Of a DNA stretch of 64,000 nucleotides, positions 20,073 through 29,100 are shown piece after piece. Below the pieces are notes generated by a model. That model was not told where the DNA came from. It did not search any database and worked only from the letters and a program-made list of their open reading frames with translations. Every line of letters begins with the position of its first letter. Position 1 is the stretch's first letter. The translations under genes and the position numbers were made by a program. This DNA comes from Methylocystis sp. MJC1 (GTDB lineage: Bacteria > Pseudomonadota > Alphaproteobacteria > Rhizobiales > Beijerinckiaceae), in the NCBI RefSeq assembly GCF_026427715.1, contig NZ_CP107561.1, positions 62,001 through 126,000 on the forward strand, in the 5' to 3' direction.

Positions 20073-20768
20073 ATGTGGACGCAAATCGGCAAAGCGGTCT
20101 TGAAACGGGTGATGCTGGCGGTCCTACCGCTCGCGCTTGTCGTGACGCTGGGCGGCTACCTCTCGTATCGCTACAACACGGCCCTTAAAGACAATCGAGA
20201 CCTTGTGGTCCATACCCACAAGGTCATTTCCGCAATCGAACGCGCCCTCAGCGACATCCAAGACGCCGAGACTGGGCAGCGCGGCTTCATCATTACGGGT
20301 GAGGAAACATATCTCGCTCCGTATGAACACGCCTTACAAACGATCCCCAATTCGTTGCGAGAAGTTCGGAGCCTCGTCCTGGATCGTTCCGAGCAACTCG
20401 TTCGCTTGGATGCCCTCGAAATCGTCGTAAGCAAAAAGCTCGATGAGCTTAGCGCAACGATCCTGCTGCGGAGCGAGTCGGGCTTCGAGGCGGCGCGCGC
20501 AGCCGTTGTGAAAGCCGCAGGCAAGGAATCGATGGACCGCATTCGCTTCCTGGCGGCCCAAATGAGCTCGGTTGAAACAGATTTGCTTGCCGAAAGGACA
20601 AGCGTCGTCGCGCGCAACGAACAGACTATTCTCTGGTTAGCACTCTTTTTCGCCGTGGCGTCCGTCGCAACCCGCGTGTTGGTCGCGTTTGCGTCTGCTC
20701 GCGCGGAGCGCCACGAAAGCGTCGCAACCGATCTCGATCCGGGAAAGGGAGCGACAAGCGCAGTTTGA
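20073..20768 (+). CDS. orphan CHASE3-domain membrane sensor
   Basis: 231 residues: a membrane helix at about 11-30, an extracytoplasmic CHASE3 domain with the hallmark DAETGQRGFIITGEE (about residues 69-83), a second helix at about 188-208, and a short tail. CHASE3 domains normally feed a kinase or cyclase, but no transmitter domain is present. It may be a truncated sensor or a stand-alone sensory partner for the histidine kinase encoded 235 bp downstream. Confidence 0.8.
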   Translation: MWTQIGKAVLKRVMLAVLPLALVVTLGGYLSYRYNTALKDNRDLVVHTHKVISAIERALSDIQDAETGQRGFIITGEETYLAPYEHALQTIPNSLREVRSLVLDRSEQLVRLDALEIVVSKKLDELSATILLRSESGFEAARAAVVKAAGKESMDRIRFLAAQMSSVETDLLAERTSVVARNEQTILWLALFFAVASVATRVLVAFASARAERHESVATDLDPGKGATSAV

Positions 20769-20879
20769 TCTGCCCGAGGGGCGACAAGACAATATCAATT
20801 CGGCGGGTCCGGCGGATTGTCGAATTGAGCGAATTGGCGCAGCGCCCGTGACCCGGCTGTCCGCGAACAGCGGAGGTTG

Positions 20880-20999
20880 ATGGCGGCGGCGATTGCGCTC
20901 TTCACTTCCGCGGCGGTCGCTTATGTTGGCTACTGGTATGAGCCTCGCGTAAAAAGACCGTTCAAAAATGGGCGGGGAGTGATGCGCTTGCCGGGATGA
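20880..20999 (+). CDS. 39-residue single-pass membrane protein
   Basis: Starts MAAAIALFTSAAVAYVGYWY and ends in a basic tail (EPRVKRPFKNGRG). It is one hydrophobic helix with positive residues on the inside. A strong GGAGG lies 3 bases before the ATG. The stop is 4 bp before the histidine-kinase start, so translational coupling is likely. Possibly a small regulator of the kinase. Confidence 0.5.
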   Translation: MAAAIALFTSAAVAYVGYWYEPRVKRPFKNGRGVMRLPG

Positions 21000-21003
21000 A
21001 AAG

Positions 21004-22512
21004 ATGCGCTCTCAAATCACAGCCCTTGTGCAAAAAGGCTTGCCGCGTTCGATCGTGGGGTGGTTTGTCGTTTGCTGGGCGGCGTTTCTTTTAGCCTCAA
21101 TTTTGGTCGGCGGGCTCCTGTGGTCGCTGTATCGCCAATCTACTACCGACCAGCTGCGTCGCGCATCCGCCGCAGTGGCATATGGCTGCGACGCCATCGC
21201 CGCTGGATATAGCTCCCTCATCGCCGATCCATCTCGGGCGCCCGATGTCGCGACTCCGGCGCTTGAGAAGGACCTAGCCGTTGTCGTCAAGATGGCGCTA
21301 CGCGACCTTGACGGCGTAGAAGGTGGCGTCTGGAAAATGGATCAGGGTTCGGTTGCTTACGCCTTCCCTACCTATGAGGGGACGGGCGAAAAAACTGACG
21401 TGCCGCAAGCGGAACAGGCGAGCATTCGAGAAGCCTCCGAATTCGCTGCGCTCCACAGAGCGCCTTACGATCATCGTCAGGATGGACGCGCTCAGACGCT
21501 GCTGCTGCGCGGCTGCCCCTTACCGGGAGCTACTTCAAATCTCTCAGCCTGGACAATGACGCGTGTCGCGACGGTCGGAGGGCGGGCGTACGGCCAGGCG
21601 ATGACCGGGCTCGGCATACTCTTGGCCGTCCTGCTCGGCTCCGCCGCGGGGCTCGGTCATGTGTTGCTTGGTTGGTCGCGCCGCTTGCGCAGTCTCGAAA
21701 AGGCCCTCGCCTCCAGCGCGGATGAGCTCCCCACGCTCGAAGCCACCGGCCAACGCGACCTCGACCGCATCGTCGAGGCGATCAATCGCGCTGGGGCTCG
21801 CCTGTCAGAGGCAAGATCGACCGCCAAAGCGCTGACGCAGCAAATGGCTGAAGCCAAACGTCTTGCAACGCTTGGGCGGGTCGTGGCGGGCGTCGCTCAT
21901 GAGATTCGCAATCCAATCGCCGCAATGCGGCTCAAAGCTGAAAACGCCGTCGCTGCCGGCCCTGATCTCGCTCGCAAAGATCGAGCATTGGAGGCGATCG
22001 TCGAACAAATCGGGCGATTGGAGGCGCTGTTGCAGAACCTCTTGAGCTCGATCCAACAAGCGCCGCCACAGCCGATGCTGGTGACGGATATTTCCGCCTT
22101 CCTCACGGGGCGTGCGGATCTGTTCAGCGAGCAGGCGGCTGCACATGGCGTCGCGCTCGAAACCAGAAGCTGCGAGACCGGAGCGGTATTCGACCCCAAG
22201 CGCATGGCTCAAGCAATCGACAACCTCATCCTCAATGCGATCCAGAACAGCCCGACCGGAGGCCATGTGCTCCTCCACGCGGAACGGACTGAGGATCAGC
22301 TGGTTTTTTCAGTGGCCGACAGCGGCCGTGGTGTGCCCGAAGTGCTGCGAGATCATATGTTCGAGCCGTTTACGACGGGCCGCGCGGAGGGCACGGGTCT
22401 GGGGCTCGCCATCGTACGGGAGGTTGCGGAGGCGCACGGCGGCGCCGCGCGCGTTATTCACCGCCGGGACGGAACGACTTTCATTGTGGAGCTGCCATGG
22501 CGAACGTCCTGA
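21004..22512 (+). CDS. sensor histidine kinase
   Basis: 502 residues. Membrane helices at about 18-40 and 200-225 flank a periplasmic sensor region of unknown fold. The cytoplasmic part has a HisKA box VAGVAHEIRNPIAAMRL with phospho-acceptor His299, an N box (DNLILNAIQNSP), a G1 box (DSGRGVPE, about 438-445) and GTGLGLAIV (about 465). NtrB-type kinases with HEIRNP pair with sigma-54 activators. The 3' end overlaps the response-regulator start by 16 bp, so the pair is one unit. Confidence 0.93.
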   Translation: MRSQITALVQKGLPRSIVGWFVVCWAAFLLASILVGGLLWSLYRQSTTDQLRRASAAVAYGCDAIAAGYSSLIADPSRAPDVATPALEKDLAVVVKMALRDLDGVEGGVWKMDQGSVAYAFPTYEGTGEKTDVPQAEQASIREASEFAALHRAPYDHRQDGRAQTLLLRGCPLPGATSNLSAWTMTRVATVGGRAYGQAMTGLGILLAVLLGSAAGLGHVLLGWSRRLRSLEKALASSADELPTLEATGQRDLDRIVEAINRAGARLSEARSTAKALTQQMAEAKRLATLGRVVAGVAHEIRNPIAAMRLKAENAVAAGPDLARKDRALEAIVEQIGRLEALLQNLLSSIQQAPPQPMLVTDISAFLTGRADLFSEQAAAHGVALETRSCETGAVFDPKRMAQAIDNLILNAIQNSPTGGHVLLHAERTEDQLVFSVADSGRGVPEVLRDHMFEPFTTGRAEGTGLGLAIVREVAEAHGGAARVIHRRDGTTFIVELPWRTS

Positions 22513-23882
22513 TCATAGAAGACGACCAGGCGCTACGGGAAAGTCTCGCCGAGACGCTGAGGGAGTTCGGACACCGCGCGATCGAGGCCGCCAGTGGGCG
22601 CCTCGGCCTCGATATCTCGACACGCGAGCGAATTGACGCCGTCCTGCTCGACCTCCGCATGCCGGGCATGGATGGTCTCGAAGTGCTTCGACGCTTACGC
22701 GCCGATCGCGTCGAGACCCCACCAGTCGCGATTCTGACCGCCTACGCCACCTCGGCCAATACGATCGAGGCGATGCGTCTCGGCGCATTCGACCACTTGA
22801 CCAAACCCATTGGGCGCGACGACCTTTTCTCGCTCATCTCGCGCATGCTCGCGACGCGCGCCTCGAGCGACCATGTCCCCGCACCCTTGGCGGCCGGCGA
22901 CGACGAACTGATTGGGCCGAGCGCCGCCATGCGCAGTGTCGAGAAGACGATCGGTCTCGTCGCCGATAGCGATGCCACGGTGCTCATCACTGGCGAAACA
23001 GGAACCGGAAAGGAGATTGTCGCCCGCGCCGTCCATCGCCATGGACGGCGCAGCGCTGGCCCCTTCATCGCCGTGAACTGCGCCGCGATCCCGGCGGAGC
23101 TGCTCGAGAGCGAGCTGTTCGGCCATGCGCGTGGCGCCTTCACCGGCGCAATCGCCGAGCGCCGCGGCGCTTTCCGCGACGCGGACAAGGGCACGTTGTT
23201 CCTCGACGAAATCGGCGACATGGACATCGCCGTGCAGGCGAAAATTCTGAGGGCGCTTCAGGAACGAATCGTCACGCCTGTCGGCGGCCGCGCGGTTCGC
23301 GTCGACGTGCGCGTCCTCGCCGCGACGAACAAGGATCTCCCGACAGCTGTCCAGACCGGACGCTTCCGCGAAGACCTGTTTTATCGTCTGAACGTTGTGC
23401 CGATCCATCTCCCGCCGTTGCGCGAACGGCTCGCCGACATTTTGCCACTTGCCGAGCACTTCCTGCGGCAGGCGACCGCGCCGCCAAAGCGATTGGCCTC
23501 TGACGCCGCAGCGCGCCTCCTGGCTTACTCTTGGCCCGGCAACATCCGCGAACTCAAGAACGCGGTCGAACGCGTTGCGATTCTCTGCCGCGGCGACGCG
23601 ATCGCTTCGTCTGACTTCGACTTCCTCGCCACCAAGTCGAGCGCCCATTCCGGCGCGCTGGACTTTGCGCAGGGCGATCTACCGACAGCGATCTCTCGGT
23701 TGGAGCGATACATGATCACCAGAGCGCTTCAGGAAGCCGACGGCAACCGAACCGAAGCCGCGCGTCGCCTCGGCATTCATCGCCAGTTGCTCTACTCCAA
23801 GGCGCAGAAGTTCGGCATCGACATCGGTGAAGCGTCCGAATATCAGACAGGCGCCGTCGCCAAACCCGACAAGCCGCGCTGA
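22497..23882 (+). CDS. NtrC-family sigma-54-dependent response regulator
   Basis: 461 residues. The receiver domain has phospho-acceptor Asp52 (LLDLRMPGMDG). The AAA+ domain has Walker A GETGTGKE at 166-173, the sigma-54 contact loop GAFTGA at 213-218, Walker B GTLFLDEIGD (about 233-242) and an R-finger region. A Fis-type helix-turn-helix is at the C-terminus (NRTEAARRLGIHRQLLYSKAQKFG). All parts needed for sigma-54 activation are present. Two GG-N10-GC promoter candidates flank the block, in front of the secreted-protein gene and of the transporter operon, which it likely controls. Confidence 0.95.
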   Translation: MANVLIIEDDQALRESLAETLREFGHRAIEAASGRLGLDISTRERIDAVLLDLRMPGMDGLEVLRRLRADRVETPPVAILTAYATSANTIEAMRLGAFDHLTKPIGRDDLFSLISRMLATRASSDHVPAPLAAGDDELIGPSAAMRSVEKTIGLVADSDATVLITGETGTGKEIVARAVHRHGRRSAGPFIAVNCAAIPAELLESELFGHARGAFTGAIAERRGAFRDADKGTLFLDEIGDMDIAVQAKILRALQERIVTPVGGRAVRVDVRVLAATNKDLPTAVQTGRFREDLFYRLNVVPIHLPPLRERLADILPLAEHFLRQATAPPKRLASDAAARLLAYSWPGNIRELKNAVERVAILCRGDAIASSDFDFLATKSSAHSGALDFAQGDLPTAISRLERYMITRALQEADGNRTEAARRLGIHRQLLYSKAQKFGIDIGEASEYQTGAVAKPDKPR

Positions 23883-23923
23883 CGAATGGCAAAGAATATC
23901 ATTTAAAATCAGCTTTGTATCCG

Positions 23924-23939
23924 TGGCACGCACTGTGCT
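23924..23939 (+). promoter_or_regulatory. sigma-54-type promoter candidate 2
   Basis: TGGCACGCACTGTGCT matches TGGCACG-N4-TTGCW at all defined positions except one (GTGCT for TTGCT), with exact GG-N10-GC spacing. It lies 64 bp before the MFS gene and 42 bp after the sigma-54 activator gene. Confidence 0.7.
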
Positions 23940-24002
23940 CAGCTGATCCCAGAGCCTCCAGAAGTAAGGGCAGAGGGCTCAAGCGAACATTGGCGTACCG
24001 CG

Positions 24003-25355
24003 ATGAAACCATTTCGACACGACGTCATCGGCAGCGAGCATGAACCGTCTGTAATCTTTCACCGTGACGCGAAGCGTCCGCAGCCCGCGCGCTCGACCGA
24101 AATATCCGCTGTTCAAACGACGGCCACGGGCCCAAGCCGCAGCCGGACGGCGCTTGACTGGCTCAACTTCCTGCTCGCGGACGTGCAGGGAGGAGTAGGG
24201 CCCTTTCTCGCGATCTACCTATGGTCGAACCAGGGATGGGACGCGACGCATGTCGGCATCGTCATGACCGTCGCGGGAATCGCGACCGTGGCGATGCGCG
24301 CTCCCGCGGGAGCGCTCATCGACTGGACGTTCCGCAAACGTGCGCTGATTGTCGCCGCAACGGGAATCGTGGGAGCTGGCGCGATCGTCCTCAGCCTTTT
24401 CCCCTCGTTCTGGCCAGCGGCGGCGGCGCAGGCGTTGATCGGCGCCTGCGACGCGGTGTTCCCTCCTGCTCTCGCGGCGATCAGCCTCGGGCTGGTCGGC
24501 AGACAGGCTTTCACTGGACGCGTCGGCCGCAACGAAGCCTTCAATCATGCCGGCAACGCCTTCACGGCGATCGGGGCAGGGCTTGCCGGCTATCTGATCG
24601 CGCCCGCCGCCGTATTGTGGCTCGTGGCGCTGTTCGCGGCGCTGAGCGCTGGCGCCGCGCTCCTTATCGAACCGCATGAGATTGATCATGCGTTGGCGCG
24701 CGGCCTGGATGACAACCGTAGCGGCGAGGAGATCGGAAAGCGTCCCAGCGGCCTGCGCGTCATTTTCGAGTGCAAACCGCTGCTGATCTTTACGGCGGCG
24801 ATCACTTTGTTCCATTTCGCCAACGCCGCCATGCTTCCGCTCGTTGGCGAGCGTTTGAGCCTAGGACACAGGGACTCAGGATCCTTGTTCATCGCCGCCT
24901 GCATCATCGCAGCGCAAATCGTTATGGTTCCAATGGCGATTCTGGTCGGCGCCAAGAGCGACGCCATTGGCCGCAAGCCGCTCTTTCTTCTTGGCTTCGC
25001 CGCTTTGCCGATCCGCGGTGTCCTTTATACGCTCGCGGACGATCCCTCTTATCTCGTTTCAATTCAGTTGCTCGACGGCGTTGGCGCGGGTCTGTTCGGC
25101 GCGCTTTTTCCGCTCGTTGTCGCCGATCTGACCAAGGGAACCGGCCATTACAATCTAGCGCTCGGCGCCTCTGGCGCGGCCTGGGGTCTTGGAGCCGCGC
25201 TCAGCAATTCGGTCGCGGGCTTCATCGTCGACAAAGCAGGTTTTAACGCCGCGTTCCTGTTTCTCGCCGGGGCGGCGACGCTCGCGCTCCTGCTGTTCTG
25301 GTTCGCTGTCCCGGAAACCGGCGGGCGAGCAAATCGAGAAAAGACAGGATCATGA
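24003..25355 (+). CDS. MFS transporter
   Basis: 450 residues with about 12 membrane helices starting near residue 50, after a polar N-terminal extension. The loop 2-3 region with MRAPAGALIDW and the loop 8-9 motif GAKSDAIGRKP are typical of major-facilitator exporters. The substrate cannot be read from sequence. It overlaps the SLC13-like gene by 4 bp (ATGA) and sits behind a sigma-54-like promoter, so it is the first gene of a three-transporter operon. Confidence 0.85.
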   Translation: MKPFRHDVIGSEHEPSVIFHRDAKRPQPARSTEISAVQTTATGPSRSRTALDWLNFLLADVQGGVGPFLAIYLWSNQGWDATHVGIVMTVAGIATVAMRAPAGALIDWTFRKRALIVAATGIVGAGAIVLSLFPSFWPAAAAQALIGACDAVFPPALAAISLGLVGRQAFTGRVGRNEAFNHAGNAFTAIGAGLAGYLIAPAAVLWLVALFAALSAGAALLIEPHEIDHALARGLDDNRSGEEIGKRPSGLRVIFECKPLLIFTAAITLFHFANAAMLPLVGERLSLGHRDSGSLFIAACIIAAQIVMVPMAILVGAKSDAIGRKPLFLLGFAALPIRGVLYTLADDPSYLVSIQLLDGVGAGLFGALFPLVVADLTKGTGHYNLALGASGAAWGLGAALSNSVAGFIVDKAGFNAAFLFLAGAATLALLLFWFAVPETGGRANREKTGS

Positions 25356-26806
25356 CGCCAGACGCGCTGCAAAATCGAACCTCAATCAAAGCGCGGGCTC
25401 CGCGCCAAGAAGATGCCAATCCATCTTTGCGGGGAAGACTTGGAACGGCGCTCGCAGCGACTCTGATCGTCGCGATGGGCGCGGTCGCGTTGGCAGGGGC
25501 GCTGATCCTTATCGGCATATTCATCGCGCCAGTCGCCAATGTCATGCGGAGCGTCGACCTTCGCGTTCTCCAACGGGAGATGACGCGGGACAACGGTGCG
25601 GCGCTCGCCGCCGTCGTCGTCTTCGTCGCGACCTATCTCGTTATCGCGATCGGCAAATTGCCCGGCTACCAACTGGACCGCGCCGGCGCGGCGCTGGTAG
25701 GCGCCAGCCTGATGGTGGGGCTGAACGTCGTCTCACTGGAACAAGCCTATCGCGCGATCGATTTCGACGCCATCACCCTTTTGCTCGGCATGATGATCGT
25801 CGTCGCCAATCTGCGCCTTTCCGGCTTCTTCCGGCTGGTGAATAATTTTGTCGTGGCGCGGGCCCGCCATCCGCTAATCCTGCTCATGGCGATCGTCGCG
25901 ATCTCGGGCGTCTTCTCCGCCTTCCTCGTCAACGACACCATTTGCCTCGTCATGACTCCGCTCGTGCTCGAGCTCGTCAAAAGACTGAAACGCGATCCCA
26001 TTCCCTATCTCTTGGCGATTCCGCTGGCATCCAACATCGGCAGCACAGCCACGATCACCGGCAATCCGCAAAACATGATCATCGCGAGTTTCTCGCATAT
26101 TTCCTACGGAACATTCGCTTCGACCCTGTGGCCGGTCGCCGCCATCGGCATAATCCTCACGGCGGGTTTGATCGCCCTCGTCTATCCGCGTGAATTTCTA
26201 ACCAGTGAACGCCTTCCGCAGATCGCGACCAAGCCGCTCCGCTACCACCGATCGCTGGTCATCAAGTCGGTCCTCGTGACGATCGTCATGATGATCCTGT
26301 TCTTCGCCGGTCAACCGGTCGCCAAAGTAGCGATCGTCGGTGGCGCTTTTCTGCTGCTCACGCGCAGCGTCAAGGCCGACAAAGTCTACCGTGAGATCGA
26401 TTGGCCGCTGCTTCTGATGTTCGTTGGTCTCTTCATCGTCGTCACCGGATTGGAGACGGCGGTGCTCACGCCCGAAACCGTCACCGCCGTCAGTCGCCTC
26501 GATTTGGCCAGCGTCCCGATTCTTTCGGCCATAACAGCTGGATTATCCAATCTCGTCAGCAACGTGCCTGCGGTTCTCGTGTTGAAGCCGTTCGTCGCCA
26601 ACTCGCCCGATCCGCAACGGGCTTGGCTCGTCGTCGCCATGGCCTCGACGCTCGCGGGCAATTTCACTTTGGTTGGATCCGTCGCCAATCTCATCGTAGC
26701 GCAGCGCGCACGCGTGGAAGGTGTGATCCTCGGCTTCTGGACCTACTTCAAAGTCGGAGCGCCGTTGACGCTGCTGACCATCGCGCTTGGAGTTTGGTGG
26801 CTGTAA
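25352..26806 (+). CDS. SLC13/ArsB-NhaD-type anion transporter
   Basis: 484 residues with about 11-12 membrane helices. Two inverted-repeat substrate or sodium motifs are visible: TGNPQNMIIAS (about 236-246) and the C-terminal counterpart GSVANLIVAQ (about 442-451). SNLVSNVPAVLV also marks the ion-transporter superfamily (CitMHS/SLC13/ArsB). Candidate substrates are dicarboxylates, sulfate or arsenite, and none can be chosen. Translation is coupled to the MFS gene (4-bp overlap). Confidence 0.85.
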   Translation: MTPDALQNRTSIKARAPRQEDANPSLRGRLGTALAATLIVAMGAVALAGALILIGIFIAPVANVMRSVDLRVLQREMTRDNGAALAAVVVFVATYLVIAIGKLPGYQLDRAGAALVGASLMVGLNVVSLEQAYRAIDFDAITLLLGMMIVVANLRLSGFFRLVNNFVVARARHPLILLMAIVAISGVFSAFLVNDTICLVMTPLVLELVKRLKRDPIPYLLAIPLASNIGSTATITGNPQNMIIASFSHISYGTFASTLWPVAAIGIILTAGLIALVYPREFLTSERLPQIATKPLRYHRSLVIKSVLVTIVMMILFFAGQPVAKVAIVGGAFLLLTRSVKADKVYREIDWPLLLMFVGLFIVVTGLETAVLTPETVTAVSRLDLASVPILSAITAGLSNLVSNVPAVLVLKPFVANSPDPQRAWLVVAMASTLAGNFTLVGSVANLIVAQRARVEGVILGFWTYFKVGAPLTLLTIALGVWWL

Positions 26807-26837
26807 CCCCATCACGGCAAACAACGGGAGCAATCTC

Positions 26838-27284
26838 ATGACCCCAATCTTGATCACCCCCTTCATCATCGTGGCTGGCGCATTACAAGCCTTTGGCGCC
26901 GTGATGAGTGCGCAATTGAGAATTTCCCTCACGAATCCCTGGCTCGCGCTGGCTGTGCTTTTCGGGTTGAACTTTTTCTTCTTCGCGGCCCTTTTCGCCG
27001 TGGCGCCGCGGCCGTTGCCGTCCATCGAAGGGATTAGCGCCATGCCATGGTGGGCGCCGCTGGCCGGCCTGACGGGCGCCGTCGCGGTCTTCGCCGGCCT
27101 CTCCTTCGTTGACAAGATCGGAGCTGGACCGGTCAATGGGTTGATCATCACGGCGAATCTGTTGACCTCGCTTGCGATCGATCACTTCGGCTTGATGAAC
27201 ATGCCGACGCATAGTCTGAATGTCTGGCGTGTCGTTGGGGCCGCGTTCATGGCCGTCGGCATAGCCTTCATCTCTCTTTTCTGA
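26838..27284 (+). CDS. DMT-superfamily transporter (DUF606/YdcZ-like)
   Basis: 148 residues, five hydrophobic segments, with the family pattern of a short DMT protein: an N-terminal helix with GALQAFGAVMSAQLR and a PWWAPLAGLTGAVAVF segment. The start is the ATG at 26838 after GGGAG; a TTG further upstream overlaps the previous gene and is less likely. Third gene of the transporter operon; the last may work as a small exporter or homodimer. Confidence 0.75.
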   Translation: MTPILITPFIIVAGALQAFGAVMSAQLRISLTNPWLALAVLFGLNFFFFAALFAVAPRPLPSIEGISAMPWWAPLAGLTGAVAVFAGLSFVDKIGAGPVNGLIITANLLTSLAIDHFGLMNMPTHSLNVWRVVGAAFMAVGIAFISLF

Positions 27285-27308
27285 CCAATCCGGGGCGCCT
27301 CGGCATGA

Positions 27309-27350
27309 GTGACATCTCTAACGGGGAGAGCGGTGACCTTTCTAATGGGG
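27309..27350. repeat. tandem 18-bp imperfect repeat, 24-bp period
   Basis: GTGACATCTCTAACGGGG (27309-27326) and GTGACCTTTCTAATGGGG (27333-27350) match at 15 of 18 positions. Such repeated GTGACnTTTCTAA units occur at the ends of some insertion sequences; no transposase is nearby, so this may be a scar. Confidence 0.5.
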
Positions 27351-27412
27351 GTCTACAAGGGCGATTCGCATAATCGAGGTTATGTAACCAAATCAAGGCG
27401 TTGCAATCAATA

Positions 27413-27485
27413 GAGGCTAGGCCGCCCACCAGAAAAGTCAAGTGCCGTTTACGGGGTCGATAGACGTCAACCGCTCGTCGAGTGA
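27413..27485 (-). pseudogene. decayed 3' end of a second yedK copy
   Basis: Positions 27413-27467 match 29076-29130 at 44 of 55 bases. Read on the minus strand the sequence encodes SLDERLTSIDPVNGT followed by stop, close to the C-terminus DQTLIDPVNGA of the intact YedK gene. Only the tail and some 3' flank remain. Confidence 0.5.
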
Positions 27486-27523
27486 GGGGGGCCAAGTTTC
27501 TCAACCGCCCCCTCTTTCTCTTT
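27484..27523 (+). terminator. GC hairpin between convergent genes
   Basis: GAGGGGG and CCCCCTC arms (27484-27491 and 27508-27514) with a 16-base loop are followed by TTTCTCTTT on the plus strand. It would stop rightward transcripts from the transporter operon. Confidence 0.5.
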
Positions 27524-27528
27524 AACCC

Positions 27529-27798
27529 TCAAGCGGCCTTTGCTCGCTCGGCGTCAGGCGTTTCCATTGCTCTGAGGTACAGGTCGAGCAGGGACTCATG
27601 CTCGTCGCGCTCATCCTTATCCTGTTTGCGCAGACGGATGATCTCCTTCAGCACCTTGACATCGAAACCATCACCTTTCGCTTCGGCGAAGATTTCCTTC
27701 TTCCCTTCGTTCAGCGCCTTGATCTCTTCCTCGATATGCTCAATGCGCTCGACGAATGAGCGGATGCGGTCGCCCGCGATTCCCACAGTCTCGGTCAT
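27529..27798 (-). CDS. gapR: GapR-family nucleoid protein (DUF2312)
   Basis: 89 residues, nearly all helical, with the family core EIFAEAKGDGFDVKVLKEIIRLRKQDKDER. In Caulobacter the homologue GapR encircles overtwisted DNA ahead of replication and transcription forks. Plasmid-borne copies are common in alphaproteobacteria. It stands alone on the minus strand. It is one of the better indicators of the alphaproteobacterial origin of the replicon. Confidence 0.9.
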   Translation of the reverse strand: MTETVGIAGDRIRSFVERIEHIEEEIKALNEGKKEIFAEAKGDGFDVKVLKEIIRLRKQDKDERDEHESLLDLYLRAMETPDAERAKAA

Positions 27799-28029
27799 GC
27801 ATGACTCCCTGATTGATGCAAGATGACGCTATGGCTCTCGGGGTAAGAGAGTGGTTAACTCGCTTATGGTCGACTGTTTCATTGCCGTCACGGAAGGTCG
27901 GCTTGGAAACCATTGCCGGCGATGGACCGCACTTCGCTCCGTTTCTTTTTAACTCGGGGGCGAGTCCGCAGGCGGCGGTGCCTGGCATTGCAGAAACGGG
28001 CGTCTGCCCTGCCGTTTCGGACGTGAGCT

Positions 28030-29046
28030 TCACGCCTCAAGCACCACTTTCCCCTTGTTGCGCCGCGCCTCGATGTAAGCGTGCGCATCGCCGGCCGCGT
28101 CGAGCGGGAAAATGCGGTCGACATGCGGGCGAATCCACCCCTCCGCTACGCCAGCGAGCAGCGTGTCGCCCCAGGCGCGCACCTTGGCGCCTTCTTCCCA
28201 CAGATGGCCGAGGTTCACCCCAAATACGGCCTTGTTGGCGCTCATCAGCGATAGCGGGTGGAACCACGGCATGCTCGCGGCGACCGAAAGAAGATTAAGA
28301 GGCCAGGGAAGGCACGACGCGGCGGCGTCCGAGGCTCCGAACATGCCGAGGCGTCCCGTCGCTCGCAATGCTTTGTAGCTCTTGCGCCAATGGCCCCCGC
28401 CCAAAGGATCGAGAATGAGCTCGACGCCGCGCCCCTCCGTCAGGCGCATGACTTCAGGCAACCAGTCGGTCTGCGTATAGTCAATCGCAGCATCGAGCCC
28501 GCGCGACTTAAGGAATTCGTGTTTCCCCGCGCTCGCCGTCCCAATCAGCCGCGCGCGGCGGCGCTTTCCGATGTCGATCACGGCGAGTCCGACGCCGCCG
28601 CCAGCGTTGTGGATCAGCACGGTCTCGCCTTCCGCCGCCGCCCCCATCACGACCATCAGCTGCCAGGCGGTGAGATAATTTACCGGAATCGCGGCGCTTT
28701 CCGCATGAGTCAGGCGCGGAGGCTTCGCAAAGACCTGATCCACGGGCGCGAGGACCGTGTCGGCGTAGCCGCCAAAGCGTGTCAACGCGACTGCTTCCTT
28801 GTCGAGCCAGTCTTCCGAGGTTCCGGGGCCGACGGCGTCCACGACGCCCGAAACCTCATAGCCGACGACGGCAGGGAGCTTGGGCGCGTCCGGATAGAGC
28901 CCTTTGCGCGCCATGATGTCAGCGAAGTTCACCCCCGCGGCCTTCACGCGAATGCGCACCGCGCCGCTTATCGGGAGCGGGTCAGGCGCCTCGCGCAGCT
29001 CAAGGACCTCAGGGCCGCCGGTCCTGGTGATGAAAACCTGGCGCAT
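28030..29046 (-). CDS. zinc-free MDR oxidoreductase (VAT1/quinone reductase-like)
   Basis: 338 residues. A GroES-like N-terminal domain has the VGYEVSGVV segment, and a Rossmann domain has NAGGGVGLAV (about 146-155). The Cys/His ligands for catalytic and structural zinc of alcohol dehydrogenases are missing, which places it with NADPH:quinone oxidoreductases and VAT1-like proteins. It ends in KGKVVLEA, typical of the family. Cargo gene with no evident operon partner; substrate unknown. Confidence 0.85.
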   Translation of the reverse strand: MRQVFITRTGGPEVLELREAPDPLPISGAVRIRVKAAGVNFADIMARKGLYPDAPKLPAVVGYEVSGVVDAVGPGTSEDWLDKEAVALTRFGGYADTVLAPVDQVFAKPPRLTHAESAAIPVNYLTAWQLMVVMGAAAEGETVLIHNAGGGVGLAVIDIGKRRRARLIGTASAGKHEFLKSRGLDAAIDYTQTDWLPEVMRLTEGRGVELILDPLGGGHWRKSYKALRATGRLGMFGASDAAASCLPWPLNLLSVAASMPWFHPLSLMSANKAVFGVNLGHLWEEGAKVRAWGDTLLAGVAEGWIRPHVDRIFPLDAAGDAHAYIEARRNKGKVVLEA

Positions 29047-29100
29047 GAGCCTATCCGAGCGAGACGCGATGCATGGAGGCTACGCTGCTCGCCAGAAACA

